From Zoroaster sp. YZ-2022 (taxonomy: Eukaryota; Echinodermata; Asteroidea; Forcipulatida; Zoroasteridae), in NCBI GenBank assembly GCA_029582265.1, contig CM055828.1, positions 32,051,263 to 32,115,262 on the forward strand: DNA of 64,000 nucleotides. Reading direction: 5' to 3'. The notes below the pieces were generated by a model, which saw only the letters and a list, made by a program, of their open reading frames with translations, searched no databases and was not told the DNA's origin. Position numbers and translations under genes: made by a program. This document shows, one piece after another, positions 1-57,529 of the stretch (positions within the stretch are counted from its first letter, which is position 1; each line of letters opens with the position of its first letter).

Positions 1-435
1 TGTCTTTGTCTTTGTCTTTGTCTTTGTCTTCGTCTTTGTCGTCGTCGTCGTCGTCGTCTTTGTCTTTGTCTTTTGTTTTTTTGTATTTTGTTTTTGTTTT
101 TTTTGTTTTTGGTTTTTGGATTTTTTTGTTTTTTAGTTTTTTTGGTTTTTGGTTTTTTGGTTTTGTGGTTTTTGGTTTTTGGTTTTTTTGTTTTTTGTTT
201 TTTGGATTTTTGGTTTTTGTTTTTTTGTTTTTTTGTTTTTTTGGTTTTTTGGTTTTTGGTTTTGGGGTTTTGGGGTTTGGGGGTTTTTGGTTTTTGGTTT
301 TTGGGGTTTTGGGGTTTTTGTTTTTGGTTTTTGGTTTTTGTTTTTTGTTTTTTGTTTTTTGTTTTTTGTTTTTTGTTTTTTGTTTTTTATCCTTGTCCTT
401 GTCCTTGTCCTTGTCCTTGTCCTTGTCCTTGTTAG
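1..435. repeat. Low-complexity T/G-rich satellite-like tract
   Basis: Successive simple repeats: TGTCTT units, TCG units, long TTTTTGG-type runs, then CCTTGT units (about 390-432). The three long open frames here encode only Phe/Leu/Gly/Ser strings and are composition artefacts. The tract sits in an intron of gene 1 or just upstream of the first visible exon. Confidence 0.9.
264..314 (+). other. G-quadruplex-capable G-run cluster
   Basis: Five runs of four or five G lie at 264-267, 272-275, 279-283, 303-306 and 311-314, mostly separated by TTT or TTTT. The spacing resembles TTTTGGGG telomere-type repeats. It is on the sense strand of gene 1. Confidence 0.6.
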
Positions 436-566
436 TAAAATAATTTAATAAGCTGTAGTTTGCTCAAATCAAGATGTTTAAGTAAATATGAGGAGTTTTA
501 ATATATTAATTGTACGCTGCGAAAATACTTCACTTAAATCTTATATTATTTCACTTTATTTTACAG

Positions 567-46916
<46,350 letters not shown>

Positions 46917-47004
46917 TGTTTAGACTGAAGACTAAGGTATGATTGCTGGAATGTGAACAGGGTATGTATACCAAATATCATATTTAAAGGAATTACCTGA
47001 TTGC

Positions 47005-47010
47005 AATAAA
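47005..47010 (+). terminator. Polyadenylation signal AATAAA, proximal
   Basis: Canonical hexamer about 90 nt after the TAA at 46914, which would give a short 3' UTR. Confidence 0.5.
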
Positions 47011-47147
47011 GTTGGTTTACAATCTAAAAACTTACTTGAAGTTGGTAATGGTGCCAAATAGCCAGAACATTGTGTACGTCCAAAATGCTGTACATATTTA
47101 GAAAATGGGCAATGTGTTACACGTTTGAACTGGACCACGACAATGAT

Positions 47148-47545
47148 CCATTCTCCGGTCTCCGGTCTCTAGTCTCCGGTTTCTGGTCTCCGTCGGTATT
47201 TTTAGTTTTATTTATTTTTCTTCTTCTTTTTTTCTCTTTTTTTTGTGTATGAAACGATGTCCAATTGCAGCCAAAATTGCTGGATCAACTAGAATTCTGC
47301 CGTGCTGTGTTTTTAAACGACTTTTTCACATAAGGGCATGAACGTTTGCCCGATTTGTAAGACCTCTCTTAACGACCATACTTTATTGTATGGGTCTGGT
47401 TCCAGAGTAACCGCGTATACAACCATGTATCATGTATTTCACTGGTTGGCCAAAAGAAATTACACAATTTTTTTAATTAAACAAATAATAAGTACGTCAC
47501 CGCACTCATTTTGAAGCCGACCTATGACCAGAAACTAGGGACTTT
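47148..47545 (+). mobile_element. GTCTCCGG-family MITE, long copy
   Basis: Starts with repeated CTCCGGTCTC then AGTCTCCGGTTTCTGGTC, and ends GACCAGAAACTAGGGACTTTTTT. It separates the two candidate last exons of gene 1. Confidence 0.8.
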
Positions 47546-47970
47546 TTTGTTGGGCTTTTTATTTTTTCAGTATATATTTTTTCAGTATAAATGAGCTGAA
47601 ACGTTGACAGATTAGTTTATGTAAATCTTTATCGATTCTTATGTATGGCTATAGTTGCAGACATCTGACTTTTCATAATATTTTTTTTTTTCGAATGACG
47701 ACACTTAATTTTGGATATTATTTCACAAATTTTTCGATAAAAAACACATGAAACGAATATATTTTCAAGGGAATGTTTTATGAAAAACCAATACCTAAGA
47801 CACCAATACCTGAAGTACGTCTCCACCACATTTGATTGTGAACTGACTTTAACTTAACTTTCGATGCCTATTTTATAATCCAGTTTAAGTCAACATAAAT
47901 GTTGATGCTATTTACAAAAATTTACTATGTGTTTTTGGTGTAGTTTATATATTTCTTGTTCAGATTACAG

Positions 47971-48002
47971 GGTAAAAACAGTTAAAAGAAGACCAACATG
48001 AG
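47971..48002 (+). CDS. Alternative last coding exon of gene 1 (VKTVKRRPT, stop)
   Basis: After TTCTTGTTCAGATTACAG, phase 1 reads VKTVKRRPT then TGA (48000-48002). The composition matches the basic tail. AATAAA hexamers follow at 48133 and 48269. It could replace the exon at 46906, or be a relic. Confidence 0.4.
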
Positions 48003-48268
48003 TCCATCGACAGCCAGCCGTAAAATAAAATTAAATAGTTCTAGGGTGATTAAAAGCAAGATGGGTTAGGTTTGGTTTATTTTAAATTTGGTGTGAAGTG
48101 TCAATATGTTTTACAATTAGGTGTATACGGTGAATAAATAGTAAACCAAATTGTGGTCATAGTCTGTTAAACTACATGTAATTCTTAAATAAATCCAAAA
48201 TGGCACCTTGAAATTGCTATGGAGTGAAGTTCAATGAATTGTATATTTGCAATGTAATGTGAAGTGAA

Positions 48269-48274
48269 AATAAA
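48269..48274 (+). terminator. Polyadenylation signal AATAAA, distal
   Basis: Follows the alternative last exon; another hexamer is at 48133-48138. A candidate distal end of gene 1. Confidence 0.35.
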
Positions 48275-48346
48275 TGTTTCATTGAATTCAGCACGATTGG
48301 CAACTCAGACTGACGGATTGATTCAAAATTGTGTTTGTATGTTTTT

Positions 48347-48574
48347 GATACACGATCCGACGGCGCTACGTGAAGTTGTCGATCAGTGAACACGGCAGTC
48401 CGTTGTTTATGCGCGTGTGCACCAAAAATGTGGGCCGTGCTAGCATTTCAAATTGACGCATGCGTAGTGGTTTCCCCCGTTTTCGGGGGGAGATTATACG
48501 AAGTTTCCAAGACTGTGTTTCCAAGACGGTTCGTGATTGTAGCGTTCGTGTAGCGCCGTGGGATCGTGTATCAT
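48347..48574. mobile_element. MITE with about 25-bp TIRs
   Basis: The left end TGATACACGATCCGACGGCG (48347 on) and the right end ending CGTGTATCA (48574) are inverted repeats extending into GGCGCTAC. Length about 228 bp. No coding potential. Confidence 0.75.
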
Positions 48575-51220
48575 AAACATACACACACAGTTTTGAACCA
48601 AGACTATGGGGAACCCTGTAACAAAAGTCAAATTGTCCAACCGATTTGGTCAAGATGTGTGTATTGTGTCATGTTGCTTCTGAAGTCAGCTGTCACAATG
48701 GTAGATTGGGAGAAGATTTCACAGTGAAGTCTTTCACAGAAAATGAAACAATACAAAGCCTCATCATCATCCAAAGTGCTATTAAATGTCTCCATATTCG
48801 GATTCCAAAATATATTGCTTCTTTAATCTTCCATTTGTGATATCCTCCATTATAACCAAATAAATAAATTACCGCATTTTCAGTTAAGTCAAAAGTAAAG
48901 GCAAAATATAACAAATTACTTTTTTCATATACATTTCCAGATAAATAATGACCAAATAGGATATACAATTATTAAATCACCCATGACTTTATTTCAGCCA
49001 CCAATGATAGCAAACATTTCCTAGAAGTTCATGGTCACAGATAGTTGACTACGGGTTAGGTAAATCCCACATCAATTAAATACTTTGATACTTTGGGCAG
49101 CAAGACTAATAAATATATTCATCATCGACTTTAAGGAGGAATAATTTGTTTGTACAAATGTTCAAAATCCATTTTCTTAATGAGCATAGATACAGAGACC
49201 GATTGGTTTAACAATTTAGAATGCAATTTCTGGGTGTCATTATTGTTTTCATTTACGTTTTTGCTTTATTAAGTAATGAAATTGAATTTAATGTTTAAGT
49301 TTTTGTTTTGTTAATTATAGTATAATGGATTGGAAATTTATTGCATGAACGTATAATTTTCGAATTGTTGAATTAACCATATGGTTTAAACTTCACGACG
49401 TAATAATCCTGTAATTGTTGTTTTTATTTAAGTCTTAGCAACTTTTAACACTATATCACTTTTAACAACAACAAAAACTACCAGTTTCAAATACATTTCT
49501 TTCAGTGTTATATGTCCATGATTGATAATTTGTAAATGATTTTGTGTTGTTTAGTTGTTCTTTTACTAATTGCTATTCTTCAATTTGTTTCTGGACGACG
49601 AGGGCTTAGTGTCCAAAAGTATTTGATATAATTGTACATCTTGTAGACTACGTTAGATCGTCAACAAACTTGTAGATATTTTTCTCTTTTGAGTCCCTTT
49701 CATTATCGGTATTGATTCCTCGTTTCAATGACAAGTTTTTTTTAGCTAGTCCGGAATATTGCTACCCCTGATTTAAAAAGCGGTAACCAATGTTGAGTTT
49801 TATTTCATTTTTGTATTTATTTATTTTTGTATTTAGTCATTTCATTTAGGCTACTACTAATACTGTTTAATGATTGTACACATTACTGTTTCCAGCGTCG
49901 GTCATGGTGACCCTATAGGAACACCGTTTTATTTCGTTTATTGGCTTACGTAAAAAGTGCCATAAACAAATGCTAAATAAAATGAAACAAATACAATGAC
50001 AACAAATTAAACAATCGGGTTAAGCACCCCAGCGCCCCTGATTTCGTGAGATAAAAAATACAACATCTTACTCCAAACAATCTTAAATAAGACTAATAGA
50101 CAAATCCCAAGATGACGATCTGCGCACTTCCGGGTTTGATAACGAGGTTCTTATTGTTGACGTATGCGCTGTATGATGGGAGCATGAGTCGTTCTATTGT
50201 CTACCTCGCATCGGTGTTGTGACTTGACACAGAGAGCCTCGCGAGCTCGGTTTCAATGCGGAAGTGCGCAGACTAGGTAAATTTGAAATTCGTCATATAA
50301 AATAATGAAGGGCCACTCTGTGCCCTTCCCCAGTCTCCATGTTTGCTGTTCTCACGTTTGTTTTCTGTTCACGTTTTATTGTCGCTTGAACGGTTGTTTA
50401 ATTTTCAAGACAGCCATGAATTCTAAATTAATTTTCCCCTTTTTGATTTTAATTTGGACGGTGGTGGTATTTTTTCAAATTCAAATTTGGTGATTTAACA
50501 GCAACATTCAGGATAGGATACATTTGGGAAAAATGGTAAAATATATTAATCGCATTAATTAATTATTTGATGTGACCGGATCCTACAAAAAAGTCTCAAT
50601 TGAAATTGTTCAGATTGTTTGAGCTCAGTAAAAACACATACAATGTCTTAAATTTGAATAAAATGACAATTTCTGGGGACTCACATTGTGAGACGGCATG
50701 TTCAGGGTCATTCTAGACAAATGATTTTTGTAAGATTGGGTCACTGTATGTTTCAAGCTAATAAAGACAGTAGTAAATGAAAGTAACAATTTTGTGATAG
50801 TTTATTTTATTTTTGTTTTTAAGTGAAAGCTGACACCCCTTAAATCCCATTAGGAAATTAATTAGTTGGTTATAATTATTTAGGAACCCATTGTTATATG
50901 AACAATTATTTATTGATTAATTTATTCAGTATTTGTTTCATGATGATACAGCCTGCCTACTTAACAGTGCTGTAGCCATTCGTCAAGAATTGGTCCTCAA
51001 AGAAATAGCCAAGCTCGAAGAGAAAATTGAAGTAACATTAACCTTTTTCTGATCTTTTAAATAACTAAGAGTGATTGCTCAAAGGGCATGAAACTTGTGA
51101 GTACTCTATATACCGTTGTTTGGAAATCTCTTTATTATATTATATGATTAGGCCTACCTATTATATTTTGAGTCATCAACATGTAGGCCTATTTTGAATC
51201 ATCGATTTTACGTACACGTA
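48575..51220. other. Intergenic region
   Basis: AT-rich, with no exon chain in a consistent phase on either strand. It contains a short MITE at 50119-50273; otherwise nothing is recognised. Confidence 0.6.
50119..50273. mobile_element. Short TIR element
   Basis: The ends carry TCTGCGCACTTCCG and its complement CGGAAGTGCGCAGA, about 155 bp apart. Confidence 0.6.
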
Positions 51221-51263
51221 TCCTACTTTGCTGATGAAATTCATAATCTATATATATATATAT

Positions 51264-51512
51264 GCTGTGGAATGGCCGGCCAGGTCACCGGATTTCACTC
51301 CTTGTGACTTTTTCTTGTGGGGGTATTTGAAGAACAAAGTGTTCACCAGTCCACCACGTAACCTTCAGGATTTGCAAGCCCGCATTCAACATGAGGTCGA
51401 AATCTTACGTGATGATCCTGCAATGGTGAGACGAGCTGTGGCTGACATGCGCCGCCGTTGTGGACTTTGCATCGAAAGAGGAGGTGGGCAAGTGGAAGGT
51501 GTTGGTGCATAA
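51264..51512 (+). pseudogene. Mariner-type transposase C-terminal fragment
   Basis: The reading frame AVEWPARSPDFTPCDFFLWG is the hallmark of the mariner/IS630-type DDE/D catalytic region (SPD then D-F-F-L-W-G), followed by LKNKVF, a conserved helix and a stop at 51510-51512. The N-terminal two-thirds is missing; a TA repeat abuts the break at 51250-51262. Inactive remnant. Confidence 0.9.
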
Positions 51513-51832
51513 TTCAGTACTGAATAAATATCACCAATTGATAAACATCTTGTACGTATCACATGCTTTCAAACGGTTAGATTTCCCTCGGGCCATATCT
51601 GAATGTGCTGCTCATGTCTGACCATGAACTGTCCCAAAATGGTTTTCACATAGCATTTTCCAAACAATGGTGCTCAGTGATGCATGACCAGAGGAATGCA
51701 ATCAAGATACCACTGGAAAGCATTATGCTCCTACTTTATGGTAAAACATGATTAATAGCCATAAAAAGCATATCTTTGTCAAAATTAACCCTTATTGTCA
51801 GAATTACCTTTTTCTGGGACACCCTGTATTAT
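51513..51832 (+). mobile_element. 3' end of the mariner-type element
   Basis: The non-coding tail ends ACCTTTTTCTGGGACACCCTGTA, which has the form of a mariner-like terminal inverted repeat. No matching left end was found, so the copy is 5'-truncated. Confidence 0.75.
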
Positions 51833-51897
51833 ACAGATGCCGATGTAAATCTATAACGAACAAATCTATATACTGGACATCGGCTGATTCAGACTAT

Positions 51898-52470
51898 TTA
51901 ATAATAATAATATAGCGCCATAATTATATAGCGCCAACTCCATCACGATGTGATGCTCAAAGCGCTTTTTACATTATTATCCCTACCATCAGGCTACTGG
52001 ATCATTCTCAACTTCCTGGGAAGTATACAGCCCCGGCAGCTTGTTAGGCGCTCAACAACTAATCAAACACAATTACCATCTCTGCCCCCACTTAATAATA
52101 ATAATAAATAATAATGTGGACTTACATGGTGCACGTATCCACCAAACTGGTGCTCAAGGCACATTACATTATTACCCCTGCTCATCAGGCTCATAAATCA
52201 TTTCTGAAACCATCTCAGCTCCCTGGGGAGTATACAGCTCAATTGCTGCCATATGGGCTAATCAAACACAACAACCAACTCTGCCCTCACAGGTACCCAT
52301 TTACCCCTGGGTGGAGAGAAGCAATTATGGTAACGTGTCTTGCTCAAGGACAAAACCACCCTGGTCGCGGGTGGGATTCGAACCATTCTGACGACTCAGC
52401 CATCAGAACACAAATCCGATGCACTAAACCGCTCGACCATGGCACTCCATGGCTAGGATTGGAACCCACA
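51898..52470 (-). mobile_element. tRNA-derived SINE-like repeats with ATAATA/GCGC motifs
   Basis: Read on the minus strand from about 52446: ATGGTCGAGCGGTTTAGTGC (A-box-like), then a run ending GGTTCGAATCCCACC (B-box-like), as in a tRNA-Leu/Ser-type SINE head. The body contains two related GTGCTCAA...CATTATTA blocks (51952 and 52150 regions). The 120-codon + strand ORF is an artefact. Confidence 0.65.
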
Positions 52471-53080
52471 TTCTGACGAGTCAGACTACAACAACACTAC
52501 AAACCAGTCTGATCGATACAGTTCACACTAAATTACACTTGACTAATAATGTCCATGTTTAACACCTGGAGTTAATTTCATAGCGCTATACTACTGTTAA
52601 ATCACCTTGTCTTCAAGCATTGGAGACACGTCTGCTGAAAGTTAGTGCGTGAGTTTTCCCCATGGACTTGTTACAGATATATCGCCCATGGTTGGGGCCG
52701 ATTTGACGGTAACAAATTAAATGTTGAATTGCTACTGTACCAGTGAAATAAAAACTCAAATTCTAAACGCTGGCCCACTGTTGTAATCCTCATCTTGCAC
52801 GTGACCACACAATTGATTGTACATAAATGCCAAGGGCGTGTGCCGCTTGGCTAACGCGGCTGTCAATCAGAATCAAGAGCGTTTATCGCTTTTATATACA
52901 GTTTCCGACATCCGAATTTCATTTTTTCTTTTCTTTTGTTCTTTTAATAACGATATTATCTTTTAAAATTCGTTTGCTTTTTAATTCTATTTGTGGGTCT
53001 CTTGAGCCAAACACGGGCGATATATTTTTAAGATACGTCACTAATAATTGAAAGGAAAACGTCAGATAATCAGCCGCGCA

Positions 53081-53100
53081 TATTTATGACGTCATAAATA
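53081..53100. promoter_or_regulatory. 20-bp perfect palindrome containing a CRE (TGACGTCA)
   Basis: TATTTATGACGTCATAAATA is fully self-complementary and contains the cAMP-response-element core. No gene start is nearby, so a role is unproven. Confidence 0.4.
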
Positions 53101-53535
53101 CCGCTCATTATCTGCCATTATAAAGTGAAGTGATTTCCAATAGATATGATCGATTTGTTAAAAATATATTTGAAATAATTTCGGACAATGGCAGATGCAC
53201 GGGCGCAGTATACTTCACTTTGTTTAATTCAGCCTTCCTTTTTTCAAAAATTAATTGTGAAAATGTTTAGCCTAAAAACGATGCGAAAGGATGCTACGCG
53301 TGTTTTTTTTCCTAAATAGTCTTATACACGTAGCTGTATATTGCACATTATACTTGTTGCTGTACGTGCACAGGTCTATGGAGAATTACATTGCGCTTTT
53401 CTGTGCGCAACATTGCTAAAGCATGTGTATTATTGATCGCAGTTAGCCTATATATGCGTATTGAAATGTTATTGAATCACAGTAAATGGTGTGATTTAGG
53501 CATATAATTATACATATAGGCCTATAGCTCTATTA

Positions 53536-53680
53536 ATAGGGGGGTATTATTTCACTTTTTTTGACCTTTTTATATTCTGCCCCCCTCAAAACATGTACAG
53601 GCCTATTAGAAACAAGAATAAATCATTAAAATAAAAATTTGATATTTCTAACCCCCTGTACATGCCCCCTGAAAGTTTTG
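53536..53680. repeat. Interspersed repeat (inverted partner at 55400-55545)
   Basis: Shares GCCCCCCTCAAAA, AGAAACAAG and CCCCCTGTACATGCCCCCTG with the reverse complement of 55400-55545. Confidence 0.75.
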
Positions 53681-54535
53681 CTTGAAGGGCGCCCTCTGTT
53701 GTCAGTTTAACGTAAAGATTCCTTGACTCCATATGCACTGTAGAGACATATTAATGGTGGTTACCAGACTGTGTATGTGATTATGTACCACACATAATCT
53801 AGAATGATTGCTAATCAGCTGTTCGTTGTTTGTTGACATGGTTGATGGGTTTTAACTCAATTAAGACAATTATATATTTAGGTTAGTAAATGTATATACA
53901 TCATATCATCTAAAAGGATTGTTTGCTGGCAAAGTTGGACAGTGACAGAAGTTATTATCTGTGACCTTTAGTTGGGTAAGTTTGTTTTTAATAATAATAT
54001 TATTCACCATGCACCCACAAGTATTACTGCAAGAAATTTCCATGGGAGTTAACTTGGGAACATTGTATTTGACATACCTGGGACTTGTTATCATCTTAAA
54101 CATGAAATATTAACCCACTGGTTACTGTCATAGAAATAGTATAGTTTGTACAATCACGATGATATAAATATAATAGTAATAGTAAGTGAAAGAGAATACA
54201 AAGTTGGTAGTTCCCAAATAAATTGAAGGTTTACAACTGTGTAACCCCTGAACCTTTACAGTTGAATCCTAGCTTAAAATAAAATAGTGGGATATGGGAT
54301 TTATTATTTGAATGTTTTAAGGGATGGTGTGTGGCTGATATTTAAGCACATTTAAAAAAAATTGTTTACAATATTATCTTTCACTTTCTATAAATAAATT
54401 GTGTAATAATACATTTGACTTGTTATTTCACACATAATTAATTATAAATGTATTAATTTTTTTTTAAGGTAATAGCTACAGCTACATCTAGTGATCAGGA
54501 CTCCTCCACCGAGCTACTTAAGCCCCTCCTGCACC

Positions 54536-54650
54536 GGCATTACACATTCTCCTTGAAGATGATCAAAGCATACAGATTGAAATGTTGAGTTAACCAAAGG
54601 TTCTTCTCAGAACCCTTACTACTCAAAAGAGATTATTTCAATATGTCATC
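54536..54650 (+). mobile_element. Decayed Penelope-like terminus related to the 10-kb hairpin
   Basis: GATGATCAAAGCATACAG, TTGAAATGTTGAGTT and GGTTCTTCTCAGAACCCTTA then CTACTCAA align in order with the minus strand of 10037-10137. The hammerhead boxes are decayed here. Confidence 0.5.
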
Positions 54651-54902
54651 AGTCATCACTATATCTAAAGATGATGCTTCACATCTACATACTAGCAGAA
54701 CTTGTTCAAGAGCATTAGATCTACTGTATCATTTACAGAAACACATTTTGGAATTATACAATCCATAATCCCTGCTAAGCCATGAAATATGTTGTTAATG
54801 TTAGTTAGATGTATAAATATATTTTTGTACTATTTTATAAATAGAGAATTGGCTGTTGCAAACTGCTTACCAACCTAAAGGACGCGTAGTATATAAATGC
54901 AA

Positions 54903-55000
54903 AATAATAGTTACTGGCCTTACATCTCAAACCTAGCGGGTTCTTTCTCTGAGAAAGAACTTGCTAGGTTCAAAACATAACTGAGGCCAATAACTACTTT
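54903..55000. repeat. Hairpin with AACCTAGC arms
   Basis: AACCTAGCGGGTTCTTTCTC and its complement meet with almost no loop at about 54952. Outer segments AGTTACTGGCC and GGCCAATAACT are also inverted. Confidence 0.7.
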
Positions 55001-55399
55001 TTTACATTCATACTATTTTATTAATTAATTCTTTTCTAGAAGAATGTTAAAAGCAAATATAAATTTTATATTATTCCAGGATAAAATAAGTTTGATACAA
55101 TAATGAAATAAAATCTTCAGTTGCAATCCATATAAACCCACGGGAACACTGTTTTATTCATATAAATGTTACTTTTTAATCAGATTTTTTGTTTCATAAG
55201 GCAATTGAAAGGTTGTCATGGAATAGTATGCTAAAATTTCAACAGGTAAACATGAGAAAGTAATTTAAATTAATTGCTGAAGTGATGTTCTCTTCATTGC
55301 TTCTCTATCACTGTGTTTCAAACAAAATAGACGGGTGCCCCAACGACGGTATACAGGTAATCTGCACAAGAAGTCAGGATGCCATGCCGTTTCACAAAA

Positions 55400-55545
55400 A
55401 CAAATCTTCAGGGGGCATGTACAGGGGGGTTAACGCTCTCAAATGATTTTTTGAGTATTTTTTCCTTGTTTCTTATAGGTTGGTACATATTTTGAGGGGG
55501 GCATCTAAAAAAAATTGGGTTAATACCCCCCCCCCTCCCCCCCCC
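55400..55545. repeat. Interspersed repeat, inverted partner of 53536-53680
   Basis: See 53536. Ends in a poly-C run (55527-55550). Confidence 0.75.
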
Positions 55546-56655
55546 CCCCCTACTATTAATGTTGTGACAGAAGTGTGACTTCACGTGCCGTGGAGTATAA
55601 TAGCTCAATTACTATAACCTAATCAGATGCGCCATGCGGCTTCAATGTACTCTGGATGTTCACGCTTTAGTTGTAATATACAGCTCTGTGGGTTTGGCAT
55701 AATATTCAAGCATCGTATTACTTGTCCATGCGTTTATATTATCTACAATGTGCAAATGTAAATATTTTGCCCAATTGTTTGCCCCACTTTTCATAATTCA
55801 ATCAACAAAGATCTGCTACAACGTGACAACCTTTTTAAGAACGAAATGTTCAAGTCGTTCGAAACACGATTTCAGTAACATTCAATCTTCATTAGTGCAA
55901 ATAAAGGTTTCCCTCCCATCCCCTCCCATTGGTTCGAGAATACGTCTAGAGTTTAGTATCGTGAGGTTTTCATACCCCAGACCCATACATCGATATAACC
56001 TGTCAATCAAACAACACATACAACAACTGGCAGCTGTACCTATCTATCATTCTAAATTAACCGTGTATCATGTAAACCTTCATCAGTGTTATAATGCTGC
56101 TCGTACTGTAGTTGTTCATTGCAGTATGTGTCCACATCGAGTTTGGAGAAAGCAATTGTGTTTTTTATCATCGCCAGCATAGCCTTGTACAAGGCTGTTT
56201 ACCAGGTATGAACCCCCAAACCCATATCGATTCATGGCCGGAGATATTCAGCGCACGAAACTTTTATACCTACACATTATTGGTCAGTGCCCTCTCCCCG
56301 GATAGGGCCCACACATACACACAGTTGGGCACAGTTGTTAATTGCGACCTTGTACACGTTTGAAGTCAAACCACTGCCTTGATCCTTCTGTAATCGAGAG
56401 TTTAAGTGTGTGTGTGAGTGTGCCCACACAACCGCTACCTTGTGTGTGGGTGTGTGTGTGTGTGTGTGTGTACGGGTATTCGCTACCTTGTGGAGTCCTA
56501 TAACAAAAGGGAAAGGCAAGAACAATATGTCTCCATAGGGAAATTCTAAAGGAGCCATGTCTCCACAAGGAATTTTGTGTACAAACCCTATGAGAAAAGT
56601 TAAAGTACAGGAACAAAGGAAAGAACAATAGAGGGTCTCCACAGTGATACAGTGT

Positions 56656-56657
<2 letters not shown>

Positions 56658-56699
<42 letters not shown>

Positions 56700-56969
56700 G
56701 TGTGATCCCGCTACTGCCGTTACCCGGGTTGTTTGCATCTGACCGGGGCTTGATCCCTGGCTACTCGGCAGATATGGTTTGGCCTCTGACCTGGCCCCAT
56801 AGAGCAATAGATAATTGGCATAAGTGGACCGCCCACCAACATAGGGGCTGGTTAGCTCAGTTGGTAGAACGCTCGTACGGTAATCGAGAGGTCGCGGGTT
56901 CGAGTCCGGCATCAGCCAATTTTTCTTTGCTCGCTACCCGTTTATATATATATATATTTTATATATATA

Positions 56970-57016
<47 letters not shown>
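56658..57016 (+). mobile_element. tRNA-like repeat unit, single copy flanked by (TA)n
   Basis: The body (56700-56845) precedes a tRNA-like segment at 56846-56917 and a TTTTTCTTTGCTCGCTACCC tail. TA microsatellites lie on both sides (56658-56694 and 56942-57016). It is the same unit as the array at 7019-8290, in the opposite orientation. Confidence 0.85.
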
Positions 57017-57019
<3 letters not shown>

Positions 57020-57133
57020 CCGTGGAATCTGAGTTTTTTGAATATTCATTACTGATTTGTGATGGGCGATTCATGTCCAATCACAGGCCCCTAGCTTTGA
57101 CGTCACGTATTAATACTAACAGGTGACGAATGG

Positions 57134-57526
57134 TCACTGTATTATATACCGTGGAAACTCGTAACCCCAAATTACTGTGGGCCTCGCCGGGCTCCGCTTG
57201 TAAAATGAGACGTCTTCAACTACTTTAATGCTATTGGTCAATGCTGTTGCTGTGCCATCCAATGAGAATACCCCCCTTTTCCTTGGTAAATTTGAAACAG
57301 CATAATAAGTACAGGATGGACACTCTATGTTTTGCAAGGTTATTGCATTGATTTGTGAATTGTGCGCTGCATCAGGTCGATATATCCAGGCCATTTCTAC
57401 GACCATAAACCGTTCCGAGGAGCCTTGGTCAAGGATATCGCCAGCCTGGTATTGTGAAAAATTAAGTTGAACTCGACTGCAAGTACGACTACGTCTTGAG
57501 CGTAGAAGTTTGATGAATATGTTCAC
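57134..57526 (-). CDS. Unassigned 130-codon ORF, possible exon
   Basis: An open frame with balanced, protein-like composition: IFIKLLRSRRSRTCSR, FSQYQAGDILDQGSSERF, a middle with ECPSCTYY, then VIWGYEFPRYIIQ and a stop. Upstream on its strand is CACTACAG, a possible acceptor, so it could be a last exon. I recognise no family. It may be a gene, a pseudogene or transposon-derived. Confidence 0.35.
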   Translation of the reverse strand: MNIFIKLLRSRRSRTCSRVQLNFSQYQAGDILDQGSSERFMVVEMAWIYRPDAAHNSQINAITLQNIECPSCTYYAVSNLPRKRGVFSLDGTATALTNSIKVVEDVSFYKRSPARPTVIWGYEFPRYIIQ

Positions 57527-57529
57527 ATT

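Larger units (their letters stand above)
53101..56640. other. Intergenic region
   Basis: Contains an inverted pair of C/G-rich repeats (53536-53680 and 55400-55545), a decayed Penelope-like terminus (54536-54650), a hairpin (54903-55000) and a TG repeat (56448-56471). The 144-codon ORF at 55748 has no recognisable features. Confidence 0.6.

Noticed and set aside
6..448. Long + strand ORFs rich in Phe, Leu, Ser and Gly
   Set aside because: Low-complexity T/G tracts; no gene-like composition.
52114..52476. 120-codon + strand ORF
   Set aside because: Lies in a tRNA-derived SINE-like repeat read backwards.
55748..56182. 144-codon + strand ORF
   Set aside because: No motif, odd composition and no flanking splice pattern; likely chance.
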